A DNA stretch of 13,702 bases from the NCBI GenBank assembly GCA_045591485.1, contig JAZNSV010000011.1:1-13702 (forward strand), in the 5' to 3' direction. The stretch is from Colimorpha sp045591485. Lineage in GTDB: Bacteria > Bacteroidota > Bacteroidia > Bacteroidales > P3. Positions 4,837 through 11,585 of this stretch are shown piece after piece. How positions within the stretch are numbered: position 1 is the first letter of the stretch; each line of letters starts with the position of its first letter. A model generated the notes under the pieces. It made no database searches. It saw nothing but the letters and a program-made list of their open reading frames with translations, and was not told the origin of the DNA. Position numbers and translations under genes: made by a program.

Positions 4837-5250
4837 GCCTGCGCCGGCTGCGGCGAGACCCCGTACCTGAAGTGCATCACCCAGCTCTTCGGTGAGCAGA
4901 TGATGGTGGCCAACGCCACGGGCTGCTCTTCCATCTACGGCGGCTCGGCTCCTGCCACTCCTTACTGCCGCAACTACCGCAGCGGCTTCGGTCCCGCCTG
5001 GGCCAACTCGCTGTTTGAGGACAACGCTGAGTTCGGCCTCGGTATGGCCACCGCCACCCGCCAGATGCGCGACCGCGTGGAGCGCATCATGAAGGAAGGC
5101 CTCGCCTGCGACTGCTGCAGCGCCGAAATCAAGACCCTCTTCACCGAGTGGATCGAGAACCGCGAGAACACCCTCAAGACCAAGGAAATCGCCGACAAGC
5201 TCATCCTGCTGATGGAGGCCTGCGGCTGCGATATCTGCAAGCGGCTGCTC
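4837..5250 (+). pseudogene. nifJ: nifJ fragment: iron-sulfur and start of TPP domain of pyruvate:ferredoxin oxidoreductase
   Basis: From 4837 the frame reads ACAGCGETPYLKCITQLFGE, then NATGCSSIYGGSAPATPY and GPAWANSLFEDNAEFGLGM, a clear internal piece of single-chain pyruvate oxidoreductase. The CAGC cysteines (4840-4842, 4849-4851) and the cysteine of ATGC (4924-4926) correspond to ligands of the proximal 4Fe-4S cluster. Similarity ends near GCDICKRLL at about 5250; the frame then runs 15 unrelated codons to a stop at 5293-5295. A TAA sits at 4834-4836 directly before the fragment, so there is no proper start. All of the N-terminus and the glycine-rich TPP segment are missing. GC content is far above the flanks. 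The C-terminal piece of the same gene family is at 1846, upstream rather than downstream. Confidence 0.87.
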
Positions 5251-5326
5251 GGTTCTGCTGGGGCTGCGGTAGCGGTAATTATTCCAACCTTGTGAAAATT
5301 ATTCTCACCATGTCAACTTTATTGTG

Positions 5327-5335
5327 TATCTTTGC
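5327..5335 (+). promoter_or_regulatory. Promoter -7 element for lipocalin operon
   Basis: TATCTTTGC matches the -7 consensus, and 37 bases separate it from the ATG at 5373. No good TTTG lies 19 bp upstream, so the promoter may be weak or activator-dependent. Sequence around it closely resembles the promoter at 4697. Confidence 0.55.
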
Positions 5336-5372
5336 ATCCGATAATCAATGTTAAACTAAACTCTTAGAAAAA

Positions 5373-5879
5373 ATGAAAAAAACATTATTAGCTTCGATTT
5401 GCGCCATTTTGTTTGCCGGGTGCGGCAATGCACAGAAGGTGGATAATACGCCTATCGCGGCGCTGGATTTAAACAAGTACCTCGGTGACTGGTACGAGAT
5501 TGCCCGATATGACCATAGCTTTGAGCGCGGACTGGACTACTGCAAGGCCAACTATGCGCTGCGCGAGGACGGCAAGATTGCCGTGACCAACACCGGCATC
5601 AAGGAAGGCAAGCAGAAGACCTCCAACGGCAAGGCCAAGACCACCGACGAGGCCGCCGTGCTGCGCGTCTCCTTCTTCGGCCCGTTCTACTCGGACTACC
5701 GCGTGATGCTGCTTGATGCCGATTACCAGTGGGCGCTCATCGGCAGCGGCAGCGCCAAATACCTCTGGATCCTTTCGCGCACCCCCGAGCTGTCGCAGGA
5801 AACACTGAATACCATCCTCGCCGAAGCCCAGCGCCGCGGCTACGACACCTCGAAGCTCATCTGGGTTAAACAAAAGTAA
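5373..5879 (+). CDS. blc: Blc-like bacterial lipocalin (lipoprotein)
   Basis: The 168-residue protein has a lipoprotein signal ending LFAGC, with C17 as the lipidated cysteine. The lipocalin signature follows in LNKYLGDWYEIARYDHSFER. Later family landmarks are YCKANYALREDGKIAVTNTG, SFFGPFYSDYRVMLLDADY and YLWILSRTP. Blc-type lipocalins sit in the membrane facing the periplasm and bind lipids such as fatty acids or lysophospholipids. Length is normal for the family. The gene is 13 bp upstream of a DUF1295 membrane protein, and such pairs occur in lipid-modification loci. C-rich codon use matches the core genes rather than the AT-rich accessory genes upstream. The symbol is by similarity only. 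Confidence 0.9.
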   Translation: MKKTLLASICAILFAGCGNAQKVDNTPIAALDLNKYLGDWYEIARYDHSFERGLDYCKANYALREDGKIAVTNTGIKEGKQKTSNGKAKTTDEAAVLRVSFFGPFYSDYRVMLLDADYQWALIGSGSAKYLWILSRTPELSQETLNTILAEAQRRGYDTSKLIWVKQK

Positions 5880-5892
5880 TACACAACACATT

Positions 5893-6696
5893 ATGACAAC
5901 ACTCCTTATCCTTCTTGCAGTATCCCTCGCGGTGTCGGCCGTGGGCTGGAAGTATTTCATCTATTTCTTCAGTCTGGGCTACGGCTACGGCATTGTCGCG
6001 CTTTCGGTCGCAATGCTGGTGATGTTCGGCAGCGAACTCTCGGCATCCACCGTGGCGCTATGCGCGCTGCTCTTCGTCTTCGGTTTCCGCTTGGGCACCT
6101 ACCTGCTTGTGCGCGAGCGTAAGGCTGCAGCCTATCGTAAAATCCTCTACGACCCATCGTTGCAAAAGAGGAAACCCGTCGGCGTCGTAATCGCGGTCTG
6201 GCTCTTCTGTGCCATACTGTACGTGCTGCAGGTCAGCCCGGTGGCTTTCCGCCTGATGAACACACGGGCAGGCTGCGAGGTCAGCGACCTGTGGGCGTGG
6301 ATTGGCGCCGCATTTGTTCTCTGCGGCATCCTGCTCGAAGCCGGTGCCGACGCACAAAAGTCCGCAGCCAAGAAGCGCAATCCCAAACGATTCGTCGACA
6401 CAGGTCTCTACCGTATCGTTCGCTGCCCCAACTACCTGGGCGAGGTAGTTATCTGGACCGGGGTGCTGCTCAGTGGCATCGGCGCAGGCTTCGCCGTGTG
6501 GCAGTGGCTCATAGCCGCTATAGGCTACATCGGCATCGTCTACGTTATGTTCAGCGGTGCCCGTCGTCTGGAGTTGCGCCAAAACGAAGTCTATGGTAAT
6601 GACCCCGAGTACCAGGCCTACGTCAAGAAGACCCCCATCCTCATTCCCGGCCTACCAATCTATTCTGTGGCAAAACACAAGTGGCTCAGCGCTTGA
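5893..6696 (+). CDS. DUF1295 / steroid 5-alpha-reductase-like membrane protein
   Basis: The 267-residue polytopic protein has hydrophobic segments near residues 3-20, 28-46, 52-70, 98-115, 135-150 and 188-222. The conserved C-terminal core reads NPKRFVDTGLYRIVRCPNYL, then GEVVIWTG, with GNDPEYQAYVKKTPILIP near the end. This is the pattern of the DUF1295 group, related to steroid 5-alpha-reductases and isoprenylcysteine methyltransferases, which act on lipid substrates in the membrane. The exact reaction is unknown. It is co-transcribed with the lipocalin, so transfer or modification of a lipid is a reasonable inference. It ends with no evident terminator; the next gene begins 71 bp later. Confidence 0.83.
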   Translation: MTTLLILLAVSLAVSAVGWKYFIYFFSLGYGYGIVALSVAMLVMFGSELSASTVALCALLFVFGFRLGTYLLVRERKAAAYRKILYDPSLQKRKPVGVVIAVWLFCAILYVLQVSPVAFRLMNTRAGCEVSDLWAWIGAAFVLCGILLEAGADAQKSAAKKRNPKRFVDTGLYRIVRCPNYLGEVVIWTGVLLSGIGAGFAVWQWLIAAIGYIGIVYVMFSGARRLELRQNEVYGNDPEYQAYVKKTPILIPGLPIYSVAKHKWLSA

Positions 6697-6767
6697 AAAA
6701 CCTAAATTCAAGTTAATAATGTATATACGAGAACTGGAATAATGACGTTATAGTCTAAAAAAACAAT

Positions 6768-6986
6768 ATGTGCGACCACAAACAACAATCCAAGATAGAA
6801 TTTGTTTCTTTTTGTATCAAGCAGTACAAGAAGGCTAACAAGTTGGGCGGTGCAGAAACGGAACAGATGTTTCTGCAGAGGGGGGTGATTGACTTCCTGT
6901 TGGGGCATTATGAAGTGCTGCATACCCAGAGCGAACAAATTATACTGGGCGAGATTGACGAATATCTAAAACACCATCAGCTATGA
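6768..6986 (+). CDS. DUF3791 family small protein
   Basis: The 72-residue product reads IEFVSFCIKQYKKANKLGG, then QMFLQRGVIDFLLGHYEVLH and ILGEIDEYLKHHQL, the usual DUF3791 layout of three to four helices. DUF3791 genes are commonly found beside DUF3990 genes, as here, where the stop overlaps the next start as ATGA. The pairing suggests a toxin-antitoxin or effector-partner module, with this as a candidate partner. No clear sigma-ABfr promoter lies in the 71 bp upstream; TAATGACGTTATAG at 6741-6754 is weakly palindromic. Confidence 0.82.
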   Translation: MCDHKQQSKIEFVSFCIKQYKKANKLGGAETEQMFLQRGVIDFLLGHYEVLHTQSEQIILGEIDEYLKHHQL

Positions 6987-7462
6987 CACTCTATCACGGA
7001 AGTCTTGAAATAGTAGAACATCCACTAATACGCGAAGCCGACCGACCGCTGGACTTCGGCACAGGATTCTACACTACTACCAGCCTCCAGCAGGCTCGCC
7101 GATGGGTGAAGCTGCGTATGGAACAGAACAATGTTTCGCACGGCTATATCAATCAATATGAGTACACCCCGCAAAAAGGGCTGAAGACTCGCCGTTTCCA
7201 ATCGGCCAATGAGGCATGGGGGGACTTTGTGCACGCTAATCGCACTATCCAGAACTACAAACACGACTACGATATCGTGACTGATCCTGTGGCCAACGAC
7301 AATGTCTATCTCAGTTTCAACCTCTATGAATCGAGAATCATTAGCAAGCGCGAACTTATCCGTCGTCTGAAGACATACAAGTTGGTAGACCAACTGCTGT
7401 TCCACACCGAGCAATCATTAGCCACACTTGAATACACAGGCAACAAGGAGGTGAAACTATGA
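6983..7462 (+). CDS. DUF3990 protein, predicted ADP-ribosyltransferase
   Basis: The 159-residue product begins MTLYHGSLEIVEHP and has RPLDFGTGFYTTTSLQQARRW, YDIVTDPVANDNVY and the C-terminal KRELIRRLKTYKLVDQLLF, all DUF3990 landmarks as I remember them. DUF3990 has been placed in the ADP-ribosyltransferase fold; H5 of YHG and Y30 of GFYTT would be the first two residues of an H-Y-type NAD site, and the third is not obvious. If active, it would transfer ADP-ribose from NAD to an unknown target. It overlaps both neighbours by 4 bp (ATGA), so the three are translationally coupled. It is complete and lacks a signal peptide, so it acts in the cytoplasm. The toxin role is inferred. Confidence 0.85.
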   Translation: MTLYHGSLEIVEHPLIREADRPLDFGTGFYTTTSLQQARRWVKLRMEQNNVSHGYINQYEYTPQKGLKTRRFQSANEAWGDFVHANRTIQNYKHDYDIVTDPVANDNVYLSFNLYESRIISKRELIRRLKTYKLVDQLLFHTEQSLATLEYTGNKEVKL

Positions 7463-7680
7463 CCCGGCCCAAGATAACACAGGACAACTTGCATCTGCTG
7501 CTTCCTAGCAAGGTGGCACAACTGGCCAACCGCCTTTTACAGAACGGTTATGCAAAGAGTATGGCTGATGCTCTAACAATGGTTTACACCTCACCCGTCT
7601 ATGCCAAACTGGAGCAGGAAAAGACCAAATATTGGTGGCTGGGGCTGAACGCACTCTATCAGGAAATTACTATGCAATAA
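7459..7680 (+). CDS. Small partner protein of the DUF3990 module
   Basis: The 73-residue product includes KVAQLANRLLQNGYAKSMAD, ALTMVYTSPVYAKLEQEK and YWWLGLNALYQEI. The pattern of a helical start, a SPVYAKL-like middle and an aromatic end resembles short proteins that often accompany DUF3990 genes, but I cannot give a family number. It starts by ATGA overlap with the DUF3990 gene and ends 9 bp before the large next gene. With DUF3791 on the other side, the ART-like gene is bracketed by two small proteins, either of which could be its inhibitor. Confidence 0.72.
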   Translation: MTRPKITQDNLHLLLPSKVAQLANRLLQNGYAKSMADALTMVYTSPVYAKLEQEKTKYWWLGLNALYQEITMQ

Positions 7681-7689
7681 GATCCACTT

Positions 7690-8976
7690 ATGCGTATCGC
7701 AAGAACCATTGGCAACAAAGATCTTTGGCGGCGGGAGAAGACGCTTTTCTTGACGTCGAGGATGGCGCCGATGGGGTGTTATGAGAAGGTGTTTCGGTGG
7801 GTGGAGGAGTTTGACAGGGAGCAGTGCGCGGTGTGCTTCAACACGTCGGAGCTGGAAGAGGAGGTGCTGAAGGCGCTGCTGGTGTGCCACGTGCCGACGG
7901 TGCTGGTGGTGACAGGCAAATTTCACAACACATACAACGTGCAGATTGAGCAGGCGCTGAAAGAGGACCGCCTGCTTATCCTCGTGCTGCAACGCGAGGA
8001 GAGCGACGGCAAAGGCTTCGAGGCACGTCTGCGCAACCAGTGGGTCATCGGTCAAGTACAGCATATCGTCTGCGGTTACATCAACCCAAACGGCAGCATT
8101 TTCGGCCTGCTGGCTGGGCACAGCAACGTCACCCATCTTGTCGACAGAAAAGAACTAAAAGCAGCCGAGCAAGAGCCGAAACCCTACCGCTGGACGGTGG
8201 CCGAGGACAAACGGCTGCTGCGCATGTACTACGAAGACATGGGCATTCACGCCATCCACAAAGCCATCGGCCGTCCCTACAGCACTGTCTACCGGCGCGT
8301 CAAGTCGCTCACCATGAACGACAAACTGCTGAAAGGCCGCGAGTTTGAAGACCACGTGCTGGAGCTGTTGGGCGTGGCAAGCAACGACAAGCTGACCCTC
8401 AAGGAATGGCGCGGCGACAAGAGCCTGCCCGGCATCTACCCCGAGGGCAACAGCAACCCCGACCTGGTGCTCGAATACGACGGCTGCCCCTTCGCCATCA
8501 AGTGCAAATGGCGGAGCCACATGCCCAAAGACATCAGCAAAGAGCTGCTGCCACCGGCCCGAGTGGCCCTCTTCGAGAAATATGCCACGGAACGCCGCAT
8601 GCCCGTCTACCTCCTCCTCGGCATCGGCGGCCTACCCAGCGATCCCGATTTACTGTACTTATCGCAATTAGATATACCTGACAGCATAACGTCAATATCC
8701 AATAATGCTATCAGTCCCGCCAAATTACTTTACCACATAAAAAATCTCATCACAAATTCCAAACCCTGCCACCATGACTATGTAGTGCAAAGCAGACTCA
8801 CTCACCCCAAAGCATACTCACCCTGGAAGAAAGAAGAGGATGCAGTCCTGATTGAGTTGTTCCGCCAAAGTAAGCCTCTAAGTGAAATGTCGGTCATCTG
8901 CCAACGCAGTCCTAAAGGCGTTGCGGCAAGGCTGTCCAGACTTGGATTAATTCAAAAAAGTAGTCAATGGCGATAG
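7690..8976 (+). CDS. Multidomain protein: DprA/Smf-like, Myb/SANT-like, PD-(D/E)XK-like, Myb-like
   Basis: The 428-residue protein appears to have four parts. Residues ~15-155 resemble the Rossmann-like DprA/Smf/LOG fold (TLFLTSRMAPMGCYEKVFRW; later PTVLVVTGKF). Residues ~166-208 look like a Myb/SANT helix bundle (YRWTVAEDKRLLRMYYEDMG, RPYSTVYRRVKSL). Residues ~214-325 have restriction-endonuclease-like marks: GREFEDHVLELLG, NPDLVLEYDG with P257-D258, and FAIKCKW. The final segment ~376-420 is a second Myb-like unit (YSPWKKEEDAVLIELF, RSPKGVAARLSRLGLI). Position 271 of the expected ExK motif is lysine, encoded AAG, while K273 and D258 are kept, so catalysis is doubtful. Spacing of 9 bp suggests co-expression with the DUF3991-type-sized genes before it, meaning the DUF3791/DUF3990 unit. 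Domain assignments are by eye. Confidence 0.72.
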   Translation: MRIARTIGNKDLWRREKTLFLTSRMAPMGCYEKVFRWVEEFDREQCAVCFNTSELEEEVLKALLVCHVPTVLVVTGKFHNTYNVQIEQALKEDRLLILVLQREESDGKGFEARLRNQWVIGQVQHIVCGYINPNGSIFGLLAGHSNVTHLVDRKELKAAEQEPKPYRWTVAEDKRLLRMYYEDMGIHAIHKAIGRPYSTVYRRVKSLTMNDKLLKGREFEDHVLELLGVASNDKLTLKEWRGDKSLPGIYPEGNSNPDLVLEYDGCPFAIKCKWRSHMPKDISKELLPPARVALFEKYATERRMPVYLLLGIGGLPSDPDLLYLSQLDIPDSITSISNNAISPAKLLYHIKNLITNSKPCHHDYVVQSRLTHPKAYSPWKKEEDAVLIELFRQSKPLSEMSVICQRSPKGVAARLSRLGLIQKSSQWR

Positions 8977-9198
8977 TGAAATTCCGGTTTGTTCCATAGG
9001 AGCACTTCTACCGTAGGCCGTAAAAAGCATGATTTCAAGAAATGCAAGTTAGCCGCCGATGGGCTCATACATCTGATAACATGTAGCAGAAGTCCGTCGG
9101 GCGCAGCCACAGACACTTGCGACACTTCAAAATTCATATTTAAAGTAAAGAATATACATTCGTAAAATGTTAAAATTTGCGGTGTGGAGCAACTTTTT

Positions 9199-9230
9199 TT
9201 TGCCGAATGTAAAAAAAATGCTACTTTTGC
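9199..9230 (+). promoter_or_regulatory. Promoter of the zapA-rny-lgt-gpmA region
   Basis: TTTG (9199-9202), a 19-bp spacer and TACTTTTGC (9222-9230) match the consensus exactly. The following ACCGCTTTT is also found after the tRNA-Ser promoter at 13459-13467. Leader to the ATG at 9265 is about 30 nt. The 222 bases between the previous gene and this promoter hold no gene that I can support. Confidence 0.85.
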
Positions 9231-9264
9231 ACCGCTTTTTATAGTATCATAGGCAATAAAGAAT

Positions 9265-9567
9265 ATGTTCGACTTCGAGACATCTGTAAGTGGTATTGAG
9301 TTCAAGGTGAGACAATTGGCAGACGAGATGAAGCGTCTGCGCACCGAAGTGTCGGTCAGCGAATCTCGTTGCCGTGAACTAGAAGAGGCATTGAGAAATA
9401 AGGAAATAATTATTAACAACTTAAAAGAAGAAAACAAAATAATAAAATTAGGGAACAGGCTGGTAGAAGGAAGTGACAGCACGGAACTGAAACTGAAAAT
9501 CAATCAGATGATACGCACTATTGACAAGAGCCTGGAGATAATGAAAGAAGAACGATGGAGACAGTAG
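9265..9567 (+). CDS. Coiled-coil protein upstream of zapA (ZapB-like position)
   Basis: The 100-residue product is almost entirely charged alpha helix with heptad-like spacing from about residue 12 to 62 (KVRQLADEMKRLRTEVSVSE, then CRELEEALRNKEIIINNLKE), followed by a shorter C-terminal helix. No TM or signal peptide. It overlaps zapA by 13 bp, which indicates coupled translation. In Bacteroidota a small coiled-coil gene commonly precedes zapA; by analogy with ZapB it could help organise the FtsZ ring. Function is inferred from context only, since coiled coils resemble each other without common descent. Confidence 0.75.
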   Translation: MFDFETSVSGIEFKVRQLADEMKRLRTEVSVSESRCRELEEALRNKEIIINNLKEENKIIKLGNRLVEGSDSTELKLKINQMIRTIDKSLEIMKEERWRQ

Positions 9568-9860
9568 CAGCATCGGTTAACATACTTGGGCGGACCTACC
9601 GCCTGCGCGTGGCGGCAGAGGACGAAGCCGCTCTACGCAAGGCGGCTGATGCCATCGAGGCGCAGGCTCGCCAGTATGGGCAGCAGTATGCCTACAATGA
9701 CCATCAAGACTTGATTGCAATGGTGGCTCTGACGCAGATCACTCAACTGACCAAGATACAAGACTCACTCCGATATAAGGACACCGACCTCGCCCAGAGA
9801 CTCGTGGCCATCGACGGAGTTTTAGACCAAATCCTGCACCCGACCCGAAACAGTTTGTAA
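9555..9860 (+). CDS. zapA: Cell division protein ZapA
   Basis: The 101-residue product has the ZapA layout: an N-terminal strand pair (SVNILGRTYRLRVAAEDEAA), a helix beginning LRKAADAIEAQARQYG, then HQDLIAMVALTQITQLTKIQ leading into a C-terminal coiled-coil helix. ZapA binds FtsZ and bundles its filaments at the division site. The family is about 100 residues, so the gene is complete. It overlaps the upstream coiled-coil gene by 13 bp and lies directly before a probable 6S RNA and rny. Confidence 0.87.
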   Translation: METVAASVNILGRTYRLRVAAEDEAALRKAADAIEAQARQYGQQYAYNDHQDLIAMVALTQITQLTKIQDSLRYKDTDLAQRLVAIDGVLDQILHPTRNSL

Positions 9861-9869
9861 ACTCAACAC

Positions 9870-10030
9870 AATTTACAATACCGAGTAAGCTCATGGGCGG
9901 GTAGGTTGTATGGCTGATACGCCCGGCACTCAAATCCTACAGTATCAGGGTTTACCAATACTCCAGGAGGGTTTTCGGATGCAGGATTGCTTTTCGCTTC
10001 GGGTTGCCACCCGCAGTTCCCACAACAAAA
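9870..10030 (+). ncRNA. ssrS: Probable 6S RNA
   Basis: The 180-bp gap between zapA and rny is GC-rich and non-coding, with extensive pairing: GCGGGT near 9898 can pair with ACCCGC near 10011, and CCT-AC-AGTAT with ATACT-CC-AGG forms a hairpin near 9937-9967 that also holds GG-GTTTA-CC. 6S RNA, which binds the housekeeping RNA polymerase, lies beside zapA in many bacteria, and I recall the same zapA-6S-rny order in Bacteroidales. The ends are approximate. Without a covariance search this stays a probable call. Confidence 0.6.
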
Positions 10031-10043
10031 CAACAACACACAC

Positions 10044-11585
10044 ATGGTAGTATTATGGATTATAATCGGACTCGTGGTTGGTGCCGGTGTAGCCGTATGG
10101 CTTACAACGGGCGTACTGCGTAACAAACTTCTCGCACAGAGCCAGCAGGTGCTGAAAGACGCTGAGGAGAAAGGCGAAGTAATCAAGAAAGAGAAAGAAC
10201 TGCAGGCCAAGGAGAAATTCCTCCAGTTGAAAAGCGAGTACGACAAGCGCGTCAATGAGCAGAACAACAAGTTGCGCGACCAAGAGAACAAGCTGAAGCA
10301 GCGCGAACAGACCCTCGGTCAGAAGGTGGACGAACTGCAGAAGAAGAACAATGAGCTGAAAGGCGTCAGCGAAAACCTGAACAAACAGATCGAGGCCCTG
10401 CATGTGCGCCAGGCCGAGGTGGAGAAAGTCTACAAAGAGAGTGTTGAGAAACTGGAACATATAGCCGGCATGACAGCCGATGAGGCAAAACAGCAGTTGG
10501 TGGACGCCATGACCGAAGAGGCCCGTGCCGAGGCCAGCACCACCATAATGGACATCGTGGAGGAAGCCAAAATCACCGCTAACGAACAGGCCAAGAAAGT
10601 TGTCATACAGAGCATCCAGCGTACCGCCACCGAGGCCGCTATCGAAAACACCGTCAGCGTGTTCAATCTGGAAAACGAAGAGGTGAAGGGTCGTATTATC
10701 GGTCGCGAAAGCCGCAACATCCGCACCCTCGAGAGCCTCACGGGTGTCGAAATCATCATCGACGACAGCCCCGATGCCATCATTATCAGCGGTTTCGATC
10801 CAGTACGGCGTGAGATAGCACGCCTGTCGCTACATAAGTTAGTGACCGACGGCCGCATCCATCCCGCCCGTATCGAAGAGGTGGTAGCCAAGACACGCCG
10901 CCAGATTGAACAGGACATCAACGAAGTGGGCAAGCGTACTTGTATCGACCTTGGCATACTCAACATGAACCACGAACTCGTGCGCATGGTGGGCCGCATG
11001 AAATACCGTTCGAGCTACGGCCAAAACCTGCTGCAACACAGCCGCGAGGTGGCCAATCTGGCCGCCACCATGGCTTCGGAGCTGGGCCTCAACCCCAAAA
11101 TGGCCAAACGTGCCGGTCTTCTGCACGACATCGGCAAGGTGCCCGACACCGACCCCGAGTTGCCGCACGCCATCTTCGGCATGAAGCTGGCCGAGAAATA
11201 CAAAGAGCATCCCGATATCTGCAACGCCATCGGTTCGCACCACGACGAAATCGAGATGACGAACCTCATCAGCCCCATCATTCAGGTGGCCGACGCCATC
11301 AGTGGTGCACGTCCCGGTGCCCGCCGCGAAGTCGTCGAAGCCTACATCAACCGCCTCAAGAAACTTGAAGACATGGCCATGGCCTACCCCGGAGTGGTGA
11401 AGACCTATGCCATCCAGGCTGGTCGCGAGCTGCGCGTCATCGTCGGTGCCGACAAGGTGAACGATGTCGAGGCCACAAAACTCAGCTACGACCTCTCGCG
11501 TCAGATTCAGAGCGAGATGACATATCCCGGCCAAATCAAGGTGACCGTCATCCGCGAAACCAGAGCAATCAACTACGCCAAGTAA
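10044..11585 (+). CDS. rny: Ribonuclease Y
   Basis: The 513-residue endoribonuclease starts at the ATG of MVVLWIIIGLVVGAG; a longer frame reaches 9987, but that extension falls inside the probable 6S RNA and would place sequence before the membrane anchor. Domains in order are an N-terminal TM (about 3-23), a long coiled coil (about 27-190), a KH domain starting GRIIGRESRNIRTLE (from G216), and an HD domain with H332, H361-D362 (LLHDIGKV) and H399-H400. RNase Y is membrane-bound and starts decay of many mRNAs by internal cleavage. Length is normal. Its stop codon abuts the lgt start, suggesting one transcript. Confidence 0.95.
   Translation: MVVLWIIIGLVVGAGVAVWLTTGVLRNKLLAQSQQVLKDAEEKGEVIKKEKELQAKEKFLQLKSEYDKRVNEQNNKLRDQENKLKQREQTLGQKVDELQKKNNELKGVSENLNKQIEALHVRQAEVEKVYKESVEKLEHIAGMTADEAKQQLVDAMTEEARAEASTTIMDIVEEAKITANEQAKKVVIQSIQRTATEAAIENTVSVFNLENEEVKGRIIGRESRNIRTLESLTGVEIIIDDSPDAIIISGFDPVRREIARLSLHKLVTDGRIHPARIEEVVAKTRRQIEQDINEVGKRTCIDLGILNMNHELVRMVGRMKYRSSYGQNLLQHSREVANLAATMASELGLNPKMAKRAGLLHDIGKVPDTDPELPHAIFGMKLAEKYKEHPDICNAIGSHHDEIEMTNLISPIIQVADAISGARPGARREVVEAYINRLKKLEDMAMAYPGVVKTYAIQAGRELRVIVGADKVNDVEATKLSYDLSRQIQSEMTYPGQIKVTVIRETRAINYAK

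Noticed and set aside
4900..5295. An apparent 131-residue gene starting at ATG 4900
   Set aside because: Similarity to pyruvate oxidoreductase begins upstream of this ATG at 4837 and stops before the end; it is an internal fragment, not a gene.
8964..9503. Long minus-strand frame between gene 4 of the DUF3990 unit and zapA
   Set aside because: It overlaps a consensus promoter and the coiled-coil gene in the other strand, and its composition is that of a shadow frame. The 8977-9198 spacer has no gene that I can support.
9987..10043. Extended N-terminus for RNase Y
   Set aside because: It lies in the probable 6S RNA and would put a polar stretch before the membrane anchor; the family starts at the TM segment.
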